Positions 25,570 to 34,281 of a DNA stretch of 64,000 bases are shown one piece after another; within the stretch, counting starts at the first letter, position 1, and each line of letters begins with the position of its first letter. The position numbers and the translations under genes are program-made. Origin of the DNA: JARBUG01 sp035628915 (GTDB taxonomy: Bacteria; Bacillota; Sulfobacillia; Symbiobacteriales; Symbiobacteriaceae). The notes under the pieces are model-generated. The model did not search any database and was not told the origin of the DNA. It was given only the letters and a program-made list of their open reading frames with translations. The stretch covers positions 1 to 64,000 of the forward strand of contig DASPIW010000029.1 in assembly GCA_035628915.1 (NCBI GenBank). Reading direction: 5' to 3'.

Positions 25570-25929
25570 ATGAGACGTAGGTACCGGCTCAAATCGAGTT
25601 TGAGTTTTCAGGCCGTCTACACAAAGGGCAGGTCCGTGGCCAACAAAGCGGCCGTGCTATATGTGCTGCCTCAGAAACCTGCAGGAGAGTGGAGCCGAGT
25701 CGGTTTCGCCGCAGGGAAGAAACTGGGGAAAGCGGTAGTCCGAAACCGGATCAAGCGCAGAATCCGAGAAGCGGTGAGGTTGATCTGGGCGCGCGTGAAG
25801 CCTGGCTATCTCTTGATTGTCATCGCCCGGCAAGGCGCAAAAGATATGTCTTTTCAGCAGTTGCAGACCAGGGTGAGCGAGCTGTTTGAAAGGGCCGGCG
25901 TGCTGAGAGCGGAAGGACAAGGGTCATGA
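25570..25929 (+). CDS. rnpA: ribonuclease P protein component
   Basis: A small basic protein that helps RNase P RNA cleave tRNA 5' leaders. The 119-residue product has the conserved RNR core (GKKLGKAVVRNRIKRRIREA, about 49-68). The ATG is fixed by an in-frame TAA directly before it. No strong SD lies at normal distance, as is often seen for rnpA. The stop overlaps yidD (ATGA). Confidence 0.95.
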   Translation: MRRRYRLKSSLSFQAVYTKGRSVANKAAVLYVLPQKPAGEWSRVGFAAGKKLGKAVVRNRIKRRIREAVRLIWARVKPGYLLIVIARQGAKDMSFQQLQTRVSELFERAGVLRAEGQGS

Positions 25930-26138
25930 GAGTCCTGTTGATGGGGCTGGTGCGGTTTTATCAGCGTTATTTGAGCCCCCTGAAAGGCGGTCCCACTTGT
26001 CGCTTCTATCCGTCATGTTCGCAATACGCCTACGAGGCGTTGGAGCGGCATGGAGCGATCAAGGGGACTTATTTGGCCATGAGGCGGGTATTTCGCTGCC
26101 ATCCGTTCCATCCCGGAGGGTACGATCCGGTTCCGTAG
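25926..26138 (+). CDS. yidD: membrane protein insertion efficiency factor YidD
   Basis: A 70-residue protein with the family pattern FYQRYLSPLKGGPTCRFYPS followed by CSQYAYEALERHG and CHPFHPGGYDPVP, thought to assist YidC-dependent membrane insertion. The N-terminal helix is amphipathic. The start overlaps the rnpA stop, implying coupled translation. Confidence 0.94.
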   Translation: MRVLLMGLVRFYQRYLSPLKGGPTCRFYPSCSQYAYEALERHGAIKGTYLAMRRVFRCHPFHPGGYDPVP

Positions 26139-26181
26139 CTAGTCGCCGGGTTGGCACGTTTGAAGAGGGGGTTTCTCCGCG

Positions 26182-26835
26182 TTGTTAGCAAGTTTTCTGG
26201 CGCCCGAATGGCTTGTCAATCCGATGACGGATGTTCTCAATTGGTTCTACGCGTTGACGGGCAACTACGGTTGGGCGATAGTTGCGCTCACCCTCGTAGT
26301 GCGTGTCGTGATTCTGCCGCTCACCGTTTACCAGATGAAGTCCATGAAGAGGATGCAGGAAGTGCAGCCGCTCATGAAGCAGCTGCAGGAGAAGTACAAG
26401 GGTGAGCCCGAAAAGCTGAACCAGGAAATGATGAAGCTCTACAAGGAGCAAAAGGTCAATCCTTTTGCCGGATGTCTACCGCTCCTGATTCAGATGCCCT
26501 TCCTATACGCGATCTTTGCGGTCCTGACTGCCATTCATCTTCAGGATGCTCTTTTCCTTGGGATCAACCTGGACGTGCCCTCGATCCCGCTGGCCATTTT
26601 GACCGTCGTGTCGATGTTTGCTCAGAGCTGGCTATCCGGCGCTGGTAATGATCCGAACCAGAAGATGATGGTCTATCTGATGCCGCTAATCTTCGGATAC
26701 ATTACCTTTACGATGAAAGCCGGCGTCGTCTTGTACTGGGTAGTCTCTACGATTTTCGGGATTGTGCAGCAGGCCATCTATCCCGGGTTCCCAAAGCTGA
26801 AGGGCACCGGGAAGAAAGGGGAAGCTGGAGCATGA
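26182..26835 (+). CDS. yidC: membrane protein insertase YidC/SpoIIIJ
   Basis: An Oxa1-type insertase that places proteins in the cytoplasmic membrane; Bacillus SpoIIIJ is also needed for forespore development. The 217-residue product has five hydrophobic segments, the conserved arginine in the first (VALTLVVRVVILPLTVYQMK), a charged coiled-coil hairpin (about 50-90) and GCLPLLIQMPFLYAIFAVL. TTG start follows GAGGGGG. It lacks the N-terminal signal and lipobox of typical Gram-positive YidC. Confidence 0.94.
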   Translation: MLASFLAPEWLVNPMTDVLNWFYALTGNYGWAIVALTLVVRVVILPLTVYQMKSMKRMQEVQPLMKQLQEKYKGEPEKLNQEMMKLYKEQKVNPFAGCLPLLIQMPFLYAIFAVLTAIHLQDALFLGINLDVPSIPLAILTVVSMFAQSWLSGAGNDPNQKMMVYLMPLIFGYITFTMKAGVVLYWVVSTIFGIVQQAIYPGFPKLKGTGKKGEAGA

Positions 26836-27449
26836 GGTCGGTTGAAAAGACCGGTCGGACGGTGGACGAGGCTCTGGCTGCCGCCCTGCAGGAATTGGCG
26901 GTGCCGTCTGACCGAGTGAAGGTCGAGATTGTCGACGAGGGTAAGGGCGGCTTCCTTGGCATTGGTGCAAAACCGGCTGTCGTCCGCGTTGTGCTAAAGG
27001 AATCGCGCAAGGAAAAGGTAGAACAGTTTCTGAATGGTGTCTGTGGTGCTATGGATGTCGACGTTTCGGTCACGGTGAAGGAAGACGGGGAGAATCTGCA
27101 CGCTGACATCACCGGGGCGGAGGCCGGCATATTGATTGGCCACCACGGGCAAACTCTGGATGCAATGCAGTATCTCCTCAACCTGGTAGCTTCCAAGGTG
27201 GAAGAGGGTGGCCAGCGCGTGGTCCTTGATGTAGAGGGCTACCGCAAGCGGCGTGAAGAGACTCTTACCAGGCTGGCATCCCGTCTGGCGGAGCGGGTGC
27301 GGCGCAACGGGGAACCCATGGTTCTGGAGCCGATGTCGGCTCATGAACGCAGGGTGATCCACCTGGCACTGCAGGACGATCCGTACGTGATGACCGGGAG
27401 CGAAGGGGAAGACCCCTTCCGGCGTGTGGTCATTCAGCCCAAGCGGTAA
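26832..27449 (+). CDS. jag: RNA-binding protein Jag/KhpB
   Basis: A 205-residue cytoplasmic protein with a Jag N-domain (SVEKTGRTVDEALAAALQEL and KGGFLGIGAKPAVVRV), a KH domain (GILIGHHGQTLDAMQYLLNL) and a C-terminal R3H domain (PMSAHERRVIHLALQDD). Homologs bind RNA and influence elongation and division. ATG overlaps the yidC stop (ATGA), the usual SpoIIIJ-Jag pairing. Confidence 0.94.
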   Translation: MRSVEKTGRTVDEALAAALQELAVPSDRVKVEIVDEGKGGFLGIGAKPAVVRVVLKESRKEKVEQFLNGVCGAMDVDVSVTVKEDGENLHADITGAEAGILIGHHGQTLDAMQYLLNLVASKVEEGGQRVVLDVEGYRKRREETLTRLASRLAERVRRNGEPMVLEPMSAHERRVIHLALQDDPYVMTGSEGEDPFRRVVIQPKR

Positions 27450-27458
27450 TGGCAGAGG

Positions 27459-27492
27459 AGCGGCCTGGTAGCAATGCTACTGGGCCGTTTTG
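27459..27492 (+). terminator. terminator after jag
   Basis: AGCGGCC and GGCCGTTTTGG with paired GGTAGC/GCTAC form a hairpin just after jag, ending in TTTT. Confidence 0.6.
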
Positions 27493-27521
27493 GTTCAATC
27501 CGGTGAAGGGGGCGGACAAGT

Positions 27522-28901
27522 GTGACAACCGGAGATGACGCGATTGCCGCAATCGCAACGGGCATGGGGGATGCGGGGATTGGGATCGTGCGCATCAGCG
27601 GAGCTGACGCGGTGGGGGTGGGGAACCGAGTCTTCCGGCCTCGCCGGGGTCAGGGGTTGTCGGCCCGGAGATCCCACACCATTACATATGGCTGGGTTGT
27701 CGACGAGAGCGGATGTACTGTGGACGAGACTCTGGCCCTGGTGATGAGGGCGCCCCGCTCTTTCACGGGGGAAGATGTGGTCGAATTGCACTGCCACGGG
27801 GGTCAGGTGGCGGTGCGAAGGGTCTTGGAGGCGGTGCTGCTCGCGGGCGCCCGGATCGCGGAGCCGGGGGAGTTCACCCGCCGGGCCTTCCTCAACGGGC
27901 GAATCGACCTGTCGCAGGCCGAAGCCGTCATCGACATTATTCGAGCCAAGACCGACAAGGCACTCACGGCAGCTGTTAATCAGTTGCGCGGAGGGCTGAG
28001 CGAACAGGTTAGGGAGATTCGCGACCGGCTCCTGGAAGCCGCGGCTCATCTCGAGGCCGATATTGACTTTCCGGAGTTGGAGCTTGAGGTTCAGGCTTTT
28101 GATCTGGTTCTTGAGACCTGTTCGTGGGGAGTCGACCGGATTCGGGCACTGTTGGCTGGGGCCAGGCAGGGCAAGCTTTTGCGCGATGGGTTCCGGGTAG
28201 TGTTGGCCGGGCGTCCCAATGTAGGGAAATCCAGTCTGTTGAACCGGTTGCTGCGGGAGAACCGCGCCATCGTGACTGAGGTGCCAGGTACTACCCGCGA
28301 CATCATTGAGGAATGGATCAGCCTGCGGGGGATGCCCGTGGTTGTGGCGGATACGGCCGGAATCCGGGAGACCGCTGATGTGGTAGAGCGCCTGGGTGTC
28401 GACCGGAGTCGCGCGACGCTGGAGAGGGCCGATTTGATCGTGCTCATTGTCGAAGCTCCGGTTGGCATTACGGAAGAAGATCGGCAGATAGCAGGGTTGT
28501 TACCTGTTGGTATTCCGAAGATTCTGGCAGTAAACAAGGTGGATTTGACTCCCCGCAATAGTCTGGAGGCCTTTGGCGGTGTGGTTGAGAGAGCCCCGGT
28601 TTTGGGGCTCTCTGCGGAGGCAGGAATTGGGCTGGAGGAGTTGGAGATTGCGATTGCCGAAGCCGCTGGGCTTAGCGATCGGGAAGAGAGCTTGATCGCC
28701 AACGCCAGGCAAGAGGAGGCCTTCCGCCGAGCTCTGTCGCACCTGGAGTCAGCTCTGGAGACTCGTCAGGCAGGTTTCGGCTCTGATTTGGTCTCCATCG
28801 ATGTGCGTGGGGCTTGGCTGGCGCTTGGAGAGATCAGTGGAGAGAGCATAGCGGACGATTTGTTGGATCAGATCTTCAGCCGGTTCTGCATTGGGAAGTG
28901 A
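27522..28901 (+). CDS. mnmE: tRNA modification GTPase MnmE
   Basis: With MnmG it installs the carboxymethylaminomethyl group on U34 of certain tRNAs. The 459-residue product has an N-terminal folate-binding domain, a G domain with GRPNVGKSSLLN (about 226), the switch region GTTRDIIEEW, DTAGI and NKVD, and the C-terminal FCIGK whose Cys is catalytic. GTG start follows AAGGGGGC. It overlaps or abuts mnmG downstream. Confidence 0.97.
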   Translation: MTTGDDAIAAIATGMGDAGIGIVRISGADAVGVGNRVFRPRRGQGLSARRSHTITYGWVVDESGCTVDETLALVMRAPRSFTGEDVVELHCHGGQVAVRRVLEAVLLAGARIAEPGEFTRRAFLNGRIDLSQAEAVIDIIRAKTDKALTAAVNQLRGGLSEQVREIRDRLLEAAAHLEADIDFPELELEVQAFDLVLETCSWGVDRIRALLAGARQGKLLRDGFRVVLAGRPNVGKSSLLNRLLRENRAIVTEVPGTTRDIIEEWISLRGMPVVVADTAGIRETADVVERLGVDRSRATLERADLIVLIVEAPVGITEEDRQIAGLLPVGIPKILAVNKVDLTPRNSLEAFGGVVERAPVLGLSAEAGIGLEELEIAIAEAAGLSDREESLIANARQEEAFRRALSHLESALETRQAGFGSDLVSIDVRGAWLALGEISGESIADDLLDQIFSRFCIGK

Positions 28902-28908
28902 AGCGGGC

Positions 28909-30783
28909 ATGGGGCTGACAAGGGCGTATGACGTGGTAGTGGTGGGAGCTGGGCATGCCGGCATTGAGGCTGCGCTTGCATCCGCACGGATGGGGATGCA
29001 GACGGCGTGCTTTACGACGAATCTCGACAACGTTGGAATGATGAACTGCAACCCATCTGTCGGTGGCCCGGCTAAGGGGCACCTCGTACGGGAAATCGAT
29101 GCTTTGGGCGGGCAAATGGGACTGACAGCCGACCAGACATTCCTTCAGATGCGGTTGCTGAACAGTGGCAAGGGTCCGGCCGTACAGGCGCTGCGGGCGC
29201 AAGTCGATAAGCGGGCATACTCCTGGGCCATGCGCCTTGTGATGGAGCGCACGCCGAACCTGGATCTAAAACAGGGTATGGTGCAAGATATCATAGTGGA
29301 GGAAGGCCGGGTGCAGGGCGTTGTCACGGCAACGGGCCTGTTCTTTGCCGCAAAAGCCGTAGTGTTGAGCACCGGGACCTACCTGCATGGTCGGACAATT
29401 GTCGGCGACGTTCACCGGCAATCGGGGCCGAGCGGGCTGGCGCCTGCGGTCGGGCTTACTGCGAACCTCGTGCGGTTGGGATTGGAAGTAGGGCGGTTCA
29501 AGACAGGGACCCCGCCGCGCGTGGACGGGCGGACGGTTGACTTCGGCGTGATGGGCCGGCAGGATGGAGACGAAGAACCCTGGCGGTTCAGCTTCATGTC
29601 TCCGCGGGAGACGCGGCCGCAGCTTCCTTGCTGGTTGACGAGCACCAATGCCCGGACCCACGACATTATCCGCGGAAATCTGCACAGGGCGCCCCTGTAT
29701 ACCGGGGCGATTGAAGGCCGCGGCCCGCGGTACTGTCCCTCGGTCGAGGACAAGGTGGTTCGTTTCTCAGATAAGGAGAGCCACCAGGTCTTTTTGGAGC
29801 CAGAGTCATGGGATAGCACCGAAATGTACGTCCTTGGGCTGTCCACAAGCCTGCCGGAGGAGGTACAGATCGAAGTACTCAGGTCAATCCGTGGAATGGA
29901 AGAGGCCGAACTCCTGCGTGCTGGGTATGCCATTGAGTATGATTACATCATTAGCACGCAACTGAAGCCATCGCTGGAGAGCAAACGGGTCAAGGGACTC
30001 TTTTGCGGCGGGCAGATCAATGGGACATCCGGTTATGAGGAAGCGGCAGCCCAAGGGTTGATGGCAGGCATCAATGCAGCGTGCTATGTTCAGGAACAGG
30101 GGCCGCTGGTCCTGGGTCGCTCCGATGCATATATCGGTGTTCTGATTGATGACCTGGTGACCAAGGGGAGCCCGGAACCATACCGAATGATGACTTCACG
30201 CGCGGAGTATCGGTTGCTGCTGCGGCAGGACAATGCCCACCTGCGGCTAACCGAGCAAGGGCGGAGGATTGGCTTGGTTGATGACGCGCGGTGGGAGAGC
30301 TTTTCGGCGCTACGCGAGGGAGTTGAAGGGGAGCACCGGCGGCTTTCGAAAATGACGATTACTCCGAATGACACTGTGCAGATGGTCTTGCGTGAGGCCG
30401 GCAGTACCGAGCTGAAGACCGGCGTCGGGGCAGTGCAATTGCTGAGGCGCCCCGAAATCAGGTATCAGCATTTGGTGGCGATGGACGTGGGCAAGCCCGA
30501 CCTGCCACGGGCGGTGCTTCAGGAAGTTGAGACGCTCGTAAAGTACGAGGGTTACATCCAAAAGGAAATGGATCAGGTTGAACGGCTGAAGCGGCTTGAG
30601 GCGAAGCGGCTGCCGGCCGATTTGGACTATCAACACATGAAGAACCTGTCAACGGAGGCTCGGGAGAAGCTGAGCAAGGTACGACCGGAGACCCTGGGAC
30701 AGGCCAGCCGGATCGCCGGTGTTTCGCCGGCTGATGTGGCCTTGCTGATGGTGTACCTGGAGCAGCGGCGTTCGGACCGTTGA
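28909..30783 (+). CDS. mnmG: tRNA uridine-5-carboxymethylaminomethyl modification enzyme MnmG
   Basis: The FAD-dependent partner of MnmE. The 624-residue product opens with the dinucleotide-binding motif VVVVGAGHAGIEAAL and contains MNCNPSVGGPAKGHLVREID, FKTGTPPRVDGRT and GQINGTSGYEEAAAQG. ATG at 28909 gives MGLTRAYDVVVVG and starts 7 bases after the mnmE stop. It is followed by rsmG in the usual gidA-gidB order. Confidence 0.97.
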   Translation: MGLTRAYDVVVVGAGHAGIEAALASARMGMQTACFTTNLDNVGMMNCNPSVGGPAKGHLVREIDALGGQMGLTADQTFLQMRLLNSGKGPAVQALRAQVDKRAYSWAMRLVMERTPNLDLKQGMVQDIIVEEGRVQGVVTATGLFFAAKAVVLSTGTYLHGRTIVGDVHRQSGPSGLAPAVGLTANLVRLGLEVGRFKTGTPPRVDGRTVDFGVMGRQDGDEEPWRFSFMSPRETRPQLPCWLTSTNARTHDIIRGNLHRAPLYTGAIEGRGPRYCPSVEDKVVRFSDKESHQVFLEPESWDSTEMYVLGLSTSLPEEVQIEVLRSIRGMEEAELLRAGYAIEYDYIISTQLKPSLESKRVKGLFCGGQINGTSGYEEAAAQGLMAGINAACYVQEQGPLVLGRSDAYIGVLIDDLVTKGSPEPYRMMTSRAEYRLLLRQDNAHLRLTEQGRRIGLVDDARWESFSALREGVEGEHRRLSKMTITPNDTVQMVLREAGSTELKTGVGAVQLLRRPEIRYQHLVAMDVGKPDLPRAVLQEVETLVKYEGYIQKEMDQVERLKRLEAKRLPADLDYQHMKNLSTEAREKLSKVRPETLGQASRIAGVSPADVALLMVYLEQRRSDR

Positions 30784-30797
30784 GAGGAGGTCACAGA

Positions 30798-31538
30798 ATG
30801 GAGCAGCGCAATCGGGAATTGCTGTCTGCCGGACTGGCAAAATACGGGGTGGTCCCGAGGGAGAGGCTGTTGGATGCGCTTGTGAAGCATCTGGAGATGG
30901 TCGTGGAATGGAACGAGCGTGTCAATCTCACAGCCATCACGGACGAACGGGAGATGGTGCTTAAGCACGTGGTTGACTCCGCTTCTGCCCTTGCCGCCAT
31001 TGAAGTTACCGGAGAGACGCAGATCCTTGACGTTGGAACCGGGGCCGGATTCCCTGGGGTGGTGCTGAAGTGTGTCCAGCCGGCGGCCCGGGTGGTATTA
31101 CTTGAGTCGCTGAACAAGCGGTGCACCTTTCTGCGGGCGGTCGGGGACGAGGTGGTGGAGAGCCTCGGCGGACCTCGAGGTGGATTCGAGGTGCTATGGG
31201 GACGCGCCGAAGACTTCGGGAAGGACCGCAAATACCGGGAGAGGTTTGACGTTGTCATAGCCCGCGCCGTCGCCGAGCTTCGGGTGCTCGCGGAATACTG
31301 CCTGCCGTTCTGCCGGGTAGGGGGGTTGTTCCTCGCGATGAAGGGCCCGTCCGCCGGGGAGGAAATCGCAACGGCAGAGAGCGCCATTGCAACCCTCGGG
31401 GGGACGTTTGTGGAGGTTCGCCGGATCGAGTTGCCTGAGGAGGCAGGTGTGCGCACGCTGATTCTGGTAAAGAAGGTACGGGGTACTCCGGCGGGCTATC
31501 CTCGGAAGGCTGGCACGCCGGCAAAAAGCCCGCTGTGA
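30798..31538 (+). CDS. rsmG: 16S rRNA (guanine527-N7)-methyltransferase RsmG
   Basis: A class I SAM-dependent methyltransferase acting on G527 of 16S rRNA. The 246-residue product has the conserved NLTAITDEREMVLKHVVDS segment and SAM loop ILDVGTGAGFPGVVLK (about 75-90). ATG at 30798 follows AGGAGGT; the frame extends 6 codons upstream over the site. The C-terminal 15 residues are a basic tail. Confidence 0.96.
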   Translation: MEQRNRELLSAGLAKYGVVPRERLLDALVKHLEMVVEWNERVNLTAITDEREMVLKHVVDSASALAAIEVTGETQILDVGTGAGFPGVVLKCVQPAARVVLLESLNKRCTFLRAVGDEVVESLGGPRGGFEVLWGRAEDFGKDRKYRERFDVVIARAVAELRVLAEYCLPFCRVGGLFLAMKGPSAGEEIATAESAIATLGGTFVEVRRIELPEEAGVRTLILVKKVRGTPAGYPRKAGTPAKSPL

Positions 31539-31682
31539 GAAAACCCGTCAGAGAGCGTCATAACGCGTTCTGGGGGCATTCAGCGAAATGGGGTGTCGCA
31601 GTAGCGGGCGCCCCGAAAAAACGGCTCTAGCGTCGTTATATGAGATTGACATTTGTGAGGAGCTTGGTGAAATTTCTGGCTG

Positions 31683-31723
31683 CGAGGATTGGCCCCGCTG
31701 TAGGCACAGCGGGGTCTTCCTCG
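31683..31723 (+). terminator. strong two-part hairpin upstream of parA
   Basis: CCCCGCTGT (31693-31701) pairs with ACAGCGGGG (31706-31714) and CGAGGA (31683-31688) with TCCTCG (31718-31723). There is no T tract. A TTGACA box (31646-31651) lies upstream, with only a weak -10. The 31539-31887 gap otherwise holds no convincing gene. It may end rsmG transcription or be part of a short RNA. Confidence 0.45.
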
Positions 31724-31740
31724 TATCAGGAGAGTAGAGT

Positions 31741-31839
31741 ATGATGGTGAGCGCTGCGGCTCATTTATCCGGGGTGCAGAGAATGGCAGCCGTCTGGTGC
31801 AGGAACGAGATGCGGTATGCCGAATCCCTTACGAGTTAA
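31741..31839 (+). CDS. possible 32-aa leader ORF upstream of parA
   Basis: ATG at 31741 follows AGGAGAG by 6 bases and 32 codons run to TAA, starting MMVSAAAHLSGVQRMAAVWC. No family is recognised, and it is supported only by its ribosome site. Confidence 0.2.
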   Translation: MMVSAAAHLSGVQRMAAVWCRNEMRYAESLTS

Positions 31840-31887
31840 GCGGCGCGGTCCGGAGATGAAATTGTACTACCGGGGGGAGTGTCGTCT

Positions 31888-32664
31888 GTGGGGCGCGTAA
31901 TTGCAGTGGCCAATCAGAAGGGCGGCGTTGGAAAGACCACTACGTCGGTGAACCTAAGCGCATGCCTGGCCGAAGCGGGCAAGCGCGTCCTTCTCATTGA
32001 CATCGATCCTCAAGGGAATGCCACCAGCGGATTGGGAGTCGATCGCAAACTGGTGAACTCATCGGTCTATGACCTGCTGCTGGAAGACATGTCGCCTTTG
32101 GAAGCCATGGTGTCCACCTCGGTGCGGGGTTTGCACGTGGTTCCGGCGACTATGGATCTCGCTGGGGCGGAGATCGAACTGGTGCCGAGAATCTCGCGCG
32201 AGAATCGGCTGAAGCGGGCGCTGGATCCAGTGCGGGACCAATTCGACTTCATTCTGATGGATTGTCCGCCATCCTTGGGTTTGCTAACGATCAATGCCCT
32301 GACGGCGGCGGACTCGATTTTGATTCCGATTCAGTGCGAGTATTACGCACTGGAAGGTCTCTCGCAGCTCATGGATACGTTCAAGCTTGTCAGGGAAGCG
32401 CTTAACACACGACTCGAGGTGGAAGGGGTCCTTCTTACCATGTTCGATGGTAGGACGAATCTCAGCATCCAGGTCGTGGAGGACGTGAAACGATTCTTCC
32501 GGGGTAAGGTGTACCGCACGATTGTCACGCGGAATGTCCGTCTAAGCGAAGCGCCGAGCCACGGGTTGCCGATTACGTCCTATGATCCGAAATCGAAGGG
32601 CGCTGAAGCGTATACAGAGCTGGCCCGGGAGGTAATTGAGAATGTCGAAGAAAGGGCTGGGTAG
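31888..32664 (+). CDS. parA: chromosome partitioning ATPase ParA/Soj
   Basis: A deviant Walker ATPase that, with ParB-parS, segregates origins and in Bacillus also regulates DnaA. The 258-residue product has Walker A KGGVGKTT at residues 11-18, IDIDPQGNATSGLG and the Walker B-like FILMDCPPSLGLLTINAL. GTG at 31888 is preferred over GTG at 31879 because the GGGGGAG site is 8 bases before the former but touches the latter. It overlaps parB. Confidence 0.96.
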   Translation: MGRVIAVANQKGGVGKTTTSVNLSACLAEAGKRVLLIDIDPQGNATSGLGVDRKLVNSSVYDLLLEDMSPLEAMVSTSVRGLHVVPATMDLAGAEIELVPRISRENRLKRALDPVRDQFDFILMDCPPSLGLLTINALTAADSILIPIQCEYYALEGLSQLMDTFKLVREALNTRLEVEGVLLTMFDGRTNLSIQVVEDVKRFFRGKVYRTIVTRNVRLSEAPSHGLPITSYDPKSKGAEAYTELAREVIENVEERAG

Positions 32665-33538
32665 AGGGCTTGGGGCGCTAATCCCTGAAGTCGATGTAGG
32701 GGAGAAGGAGCGGGATGCGATTAGTGAGCTGGACATAGTTGCGATCGAGCCCAACCCCAAGCAGCCCCGGAAGAGCTTTGACCAGGAGCGGTTGATGGAG
32801 TTGGCTGCCTCCATTCGGGAGCATGGCGTTGTTCAGCCGATTGTGGTTCGGCCCAAGGGCCAACGCCACGAAATTGTGGCTGGTGAGCGCCGATGGCGGG
32901 CGGCCCAATTGGCCGGATTGAAGAAAATCCCTGCGTTGGTCAGGGAGTTCTCCGAGGCCGAGACCATGGAGATTGCCCTGATCGAGAACCTGCAGCGCGA
33001 GGATCTGAATCCGCTGGAAGAGGCGGAAGCATACCGCATATTGCTCGAAGAATATCACCTTACGCAGGACGAACTGGCACACCGCTTGGGGAAGAGCCGG
33101 CCACAAATCACAAATACGCTTCGCCTGCTCCACCTGGGCGCCACGGCTCGTTCGGAAATACAGGCCGGTCGGATATCCATGGGACATGCGAAGGTGTTGC
33201 TTGGCTTGGAGGACGGAGCCGAGCAGGATGCATTGGCGCGGAAGGTGGCTTCCGAGGGGCTTTCTGTGCGTGAGCTCGAGACGGCGGTGAAGGCAGCCCA
33301 GGCCGTGAAGAGGCCCGCTGTGAAGCGAGAAATGCATAGTGTGCCCTATGACCTTCTCGCCGTGCAGACTCGGTTGAGCGAATTCTTCGGGACGCCGGTG
33401 AAGGTCGCAGGGGGAGAGGAGAAGGGGAAGATTGAGATCACGTTCTTCGGAACTGAGGGATTGAACCGCATTCTGGAGGCGATGGGGTTGCCGGAAATGG
33501 CTCCCGTGACGCCCCCGAGAGAGAAGTTTCGCGTGTAG
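32642..33538 (+). CDS. parB: chromosome partitioning protein ParB/Spo0J
   Basis: A CTP-dependent parS-binding clamp. The 298-residue product has the N-terminal MSKKGLGRGLGALIPEV motif, the CTPase/N-domain boxes IEPNPKQPRKSF and GERRWRAAQLAG, the helix-turn-helix LTQDELAHRLGKSRPQITNT and a C-terminal dimerisation domain. ATG at 32642 follows GGGAGGT inside the parA 3' end. Two parS sites lie just after the stop. Confidence 0.96.
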   Translation: MSKKGLGRGLGALIPEVDVGEKERDAISELDIVAIEPNPKQPRKSFDQERLMELAASIREHGVVQPIVVRPKGQRHEIVAGERRWRAAQLAGLKKIPALVREFSEAETMEIALIENLQREDLNPLEEAEAYRILLEEYHLTQDELAHRLGKSRPQITNTLRLLHLGATARSEIQAGRISMGHAKVLLGLEDGAEQDALARKVASEGLSVRELETAVKAAQAVKRPAVKREMHSVPYDLLAVQTRLSEFFGTPVKVAGGEEKGKIEITFFGTEGLNRILEAMGLPEMAPVTPPREKFRV

Positions 33539-33546
33539 GCCTAGTA

Positions 33547-33562
33547 TGTTCCACGTGGAACA
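33547..33562. promoter_or_regulatory. parS site 1
   Basis: TGTTCCACGTGGAACA, a perfect 16-bp palindrome fitting the bacterial parS consensus, 8 bases after the parB stop. Confidence 0.92.
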
Positions 33563-33584
33563 CTCGAGGCCAGAGGAAGTGTAA

Positions 33585-33600
33585 TGTTCCACGTGGAACC
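33585..33600. promoter_or_regulatory. parS site 2
   Basis: TGTTCCACGTGGAACC, one mismatch from the first site, 38 bp downstream, in the gap before the DUF4446 gene. Confidence 0.88.
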
Positions 33601-33641
33601 CGGAGTCCCTGCTGTCACTATCACCAAAGGAGGTCCACCGG

Positions 33642-34151
33642 GTGGGCGCCTCAGTCTTCGACCCCGTAATTCTCACTGCAGTGGCTGCAATTCTTGCATT
33701 CGCTGCATTGGTTCTCTCCACAGTGCTTGCTGTGCGCCAGTCCAAACTTCTAAAACGGTACCGACTCCTGCTCAATGGCGAAAATGGAAGAGACCTCGAA
33801 GAAATACTCCTCGGCCAGGGTGCTGACATTGAACGACTCCAGGCTGAGTTGGTGCGGCTGCAGCAGCGCACGGACACGCTGACGAGTGATGCTCGCCTTC
33901 ATGTTCAGAAGGTCGGAACGGTCCGGTTCTGCGCTTTCCCCGATACCGGCAGTGACCTTAGTTTTGCCATCGCTCTACTCGATGCCAACGACAATGGCGT
34001 CGTACTATCAAGCCTGTACGGAAGAAGCGAATCACGCACGTACGCCAAGCCCATCCAGGGCGGAAAATCAACCTACCAGCTGTCTGATGAAGAGAAAGAA
34101 GCCATCGCCCAAGCGATGGCACAAAGACAGCAGGGCGGGCGCCCCAACTAA
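33642..34151 (+). CDS. DUF4446 family membrane-anchored protein
   Basis: A 169-residue protein with one N-terminal transmembrane helix (PVILTAVAAILAFAALVLST), a coiled-coil stretch (about 55-85) and a C-terminal domain with VGTVRFCAFPDTGSDLSFAI and NDNGVVLSSLYGRSESRTYA, the DUF4446 signature. GTG follows AAAGGAGG. Genes of this family commonly follow parB in Bacillota, but the function is unknown. Confidence 0.85.
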   Translation: MGASVFDPVILTAVAAILAFAALVLSTVLAVRQSKLLKRYRLLLNGENGRDLEEILLGQGADIERLQAELVRLQQRTDTLTSDARLHVQKVGTVRFCAFPDTGSDLSFAIALLDANDNGVVLSSLYGRSESRTYAKPIQGGKSTYQLSDEEKEAIAQAMAQRQQGGRPN

Positions 34152-34281
34152 ACCACATCCTAGTGCCCGCGGAAAAATCACAGCGCAAAAAAGGAAAAGG
34201 GCCGCCTGAGTGGAAATACCCAGGTAGCCCATTTTTCGTGCCCATAAGTATCCATGTGATTGTGGAAAGGGGGCTGTCCGG

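Noticed and set aside
32190..32202. CTCGCGCGAGA palindrome in parA as a member of the CGCGCGA motif set
   Set aside because: It is inside coding sequence and explained by Ser-Arg-Glu codons; chance copies are expected in GC-rich DNA.
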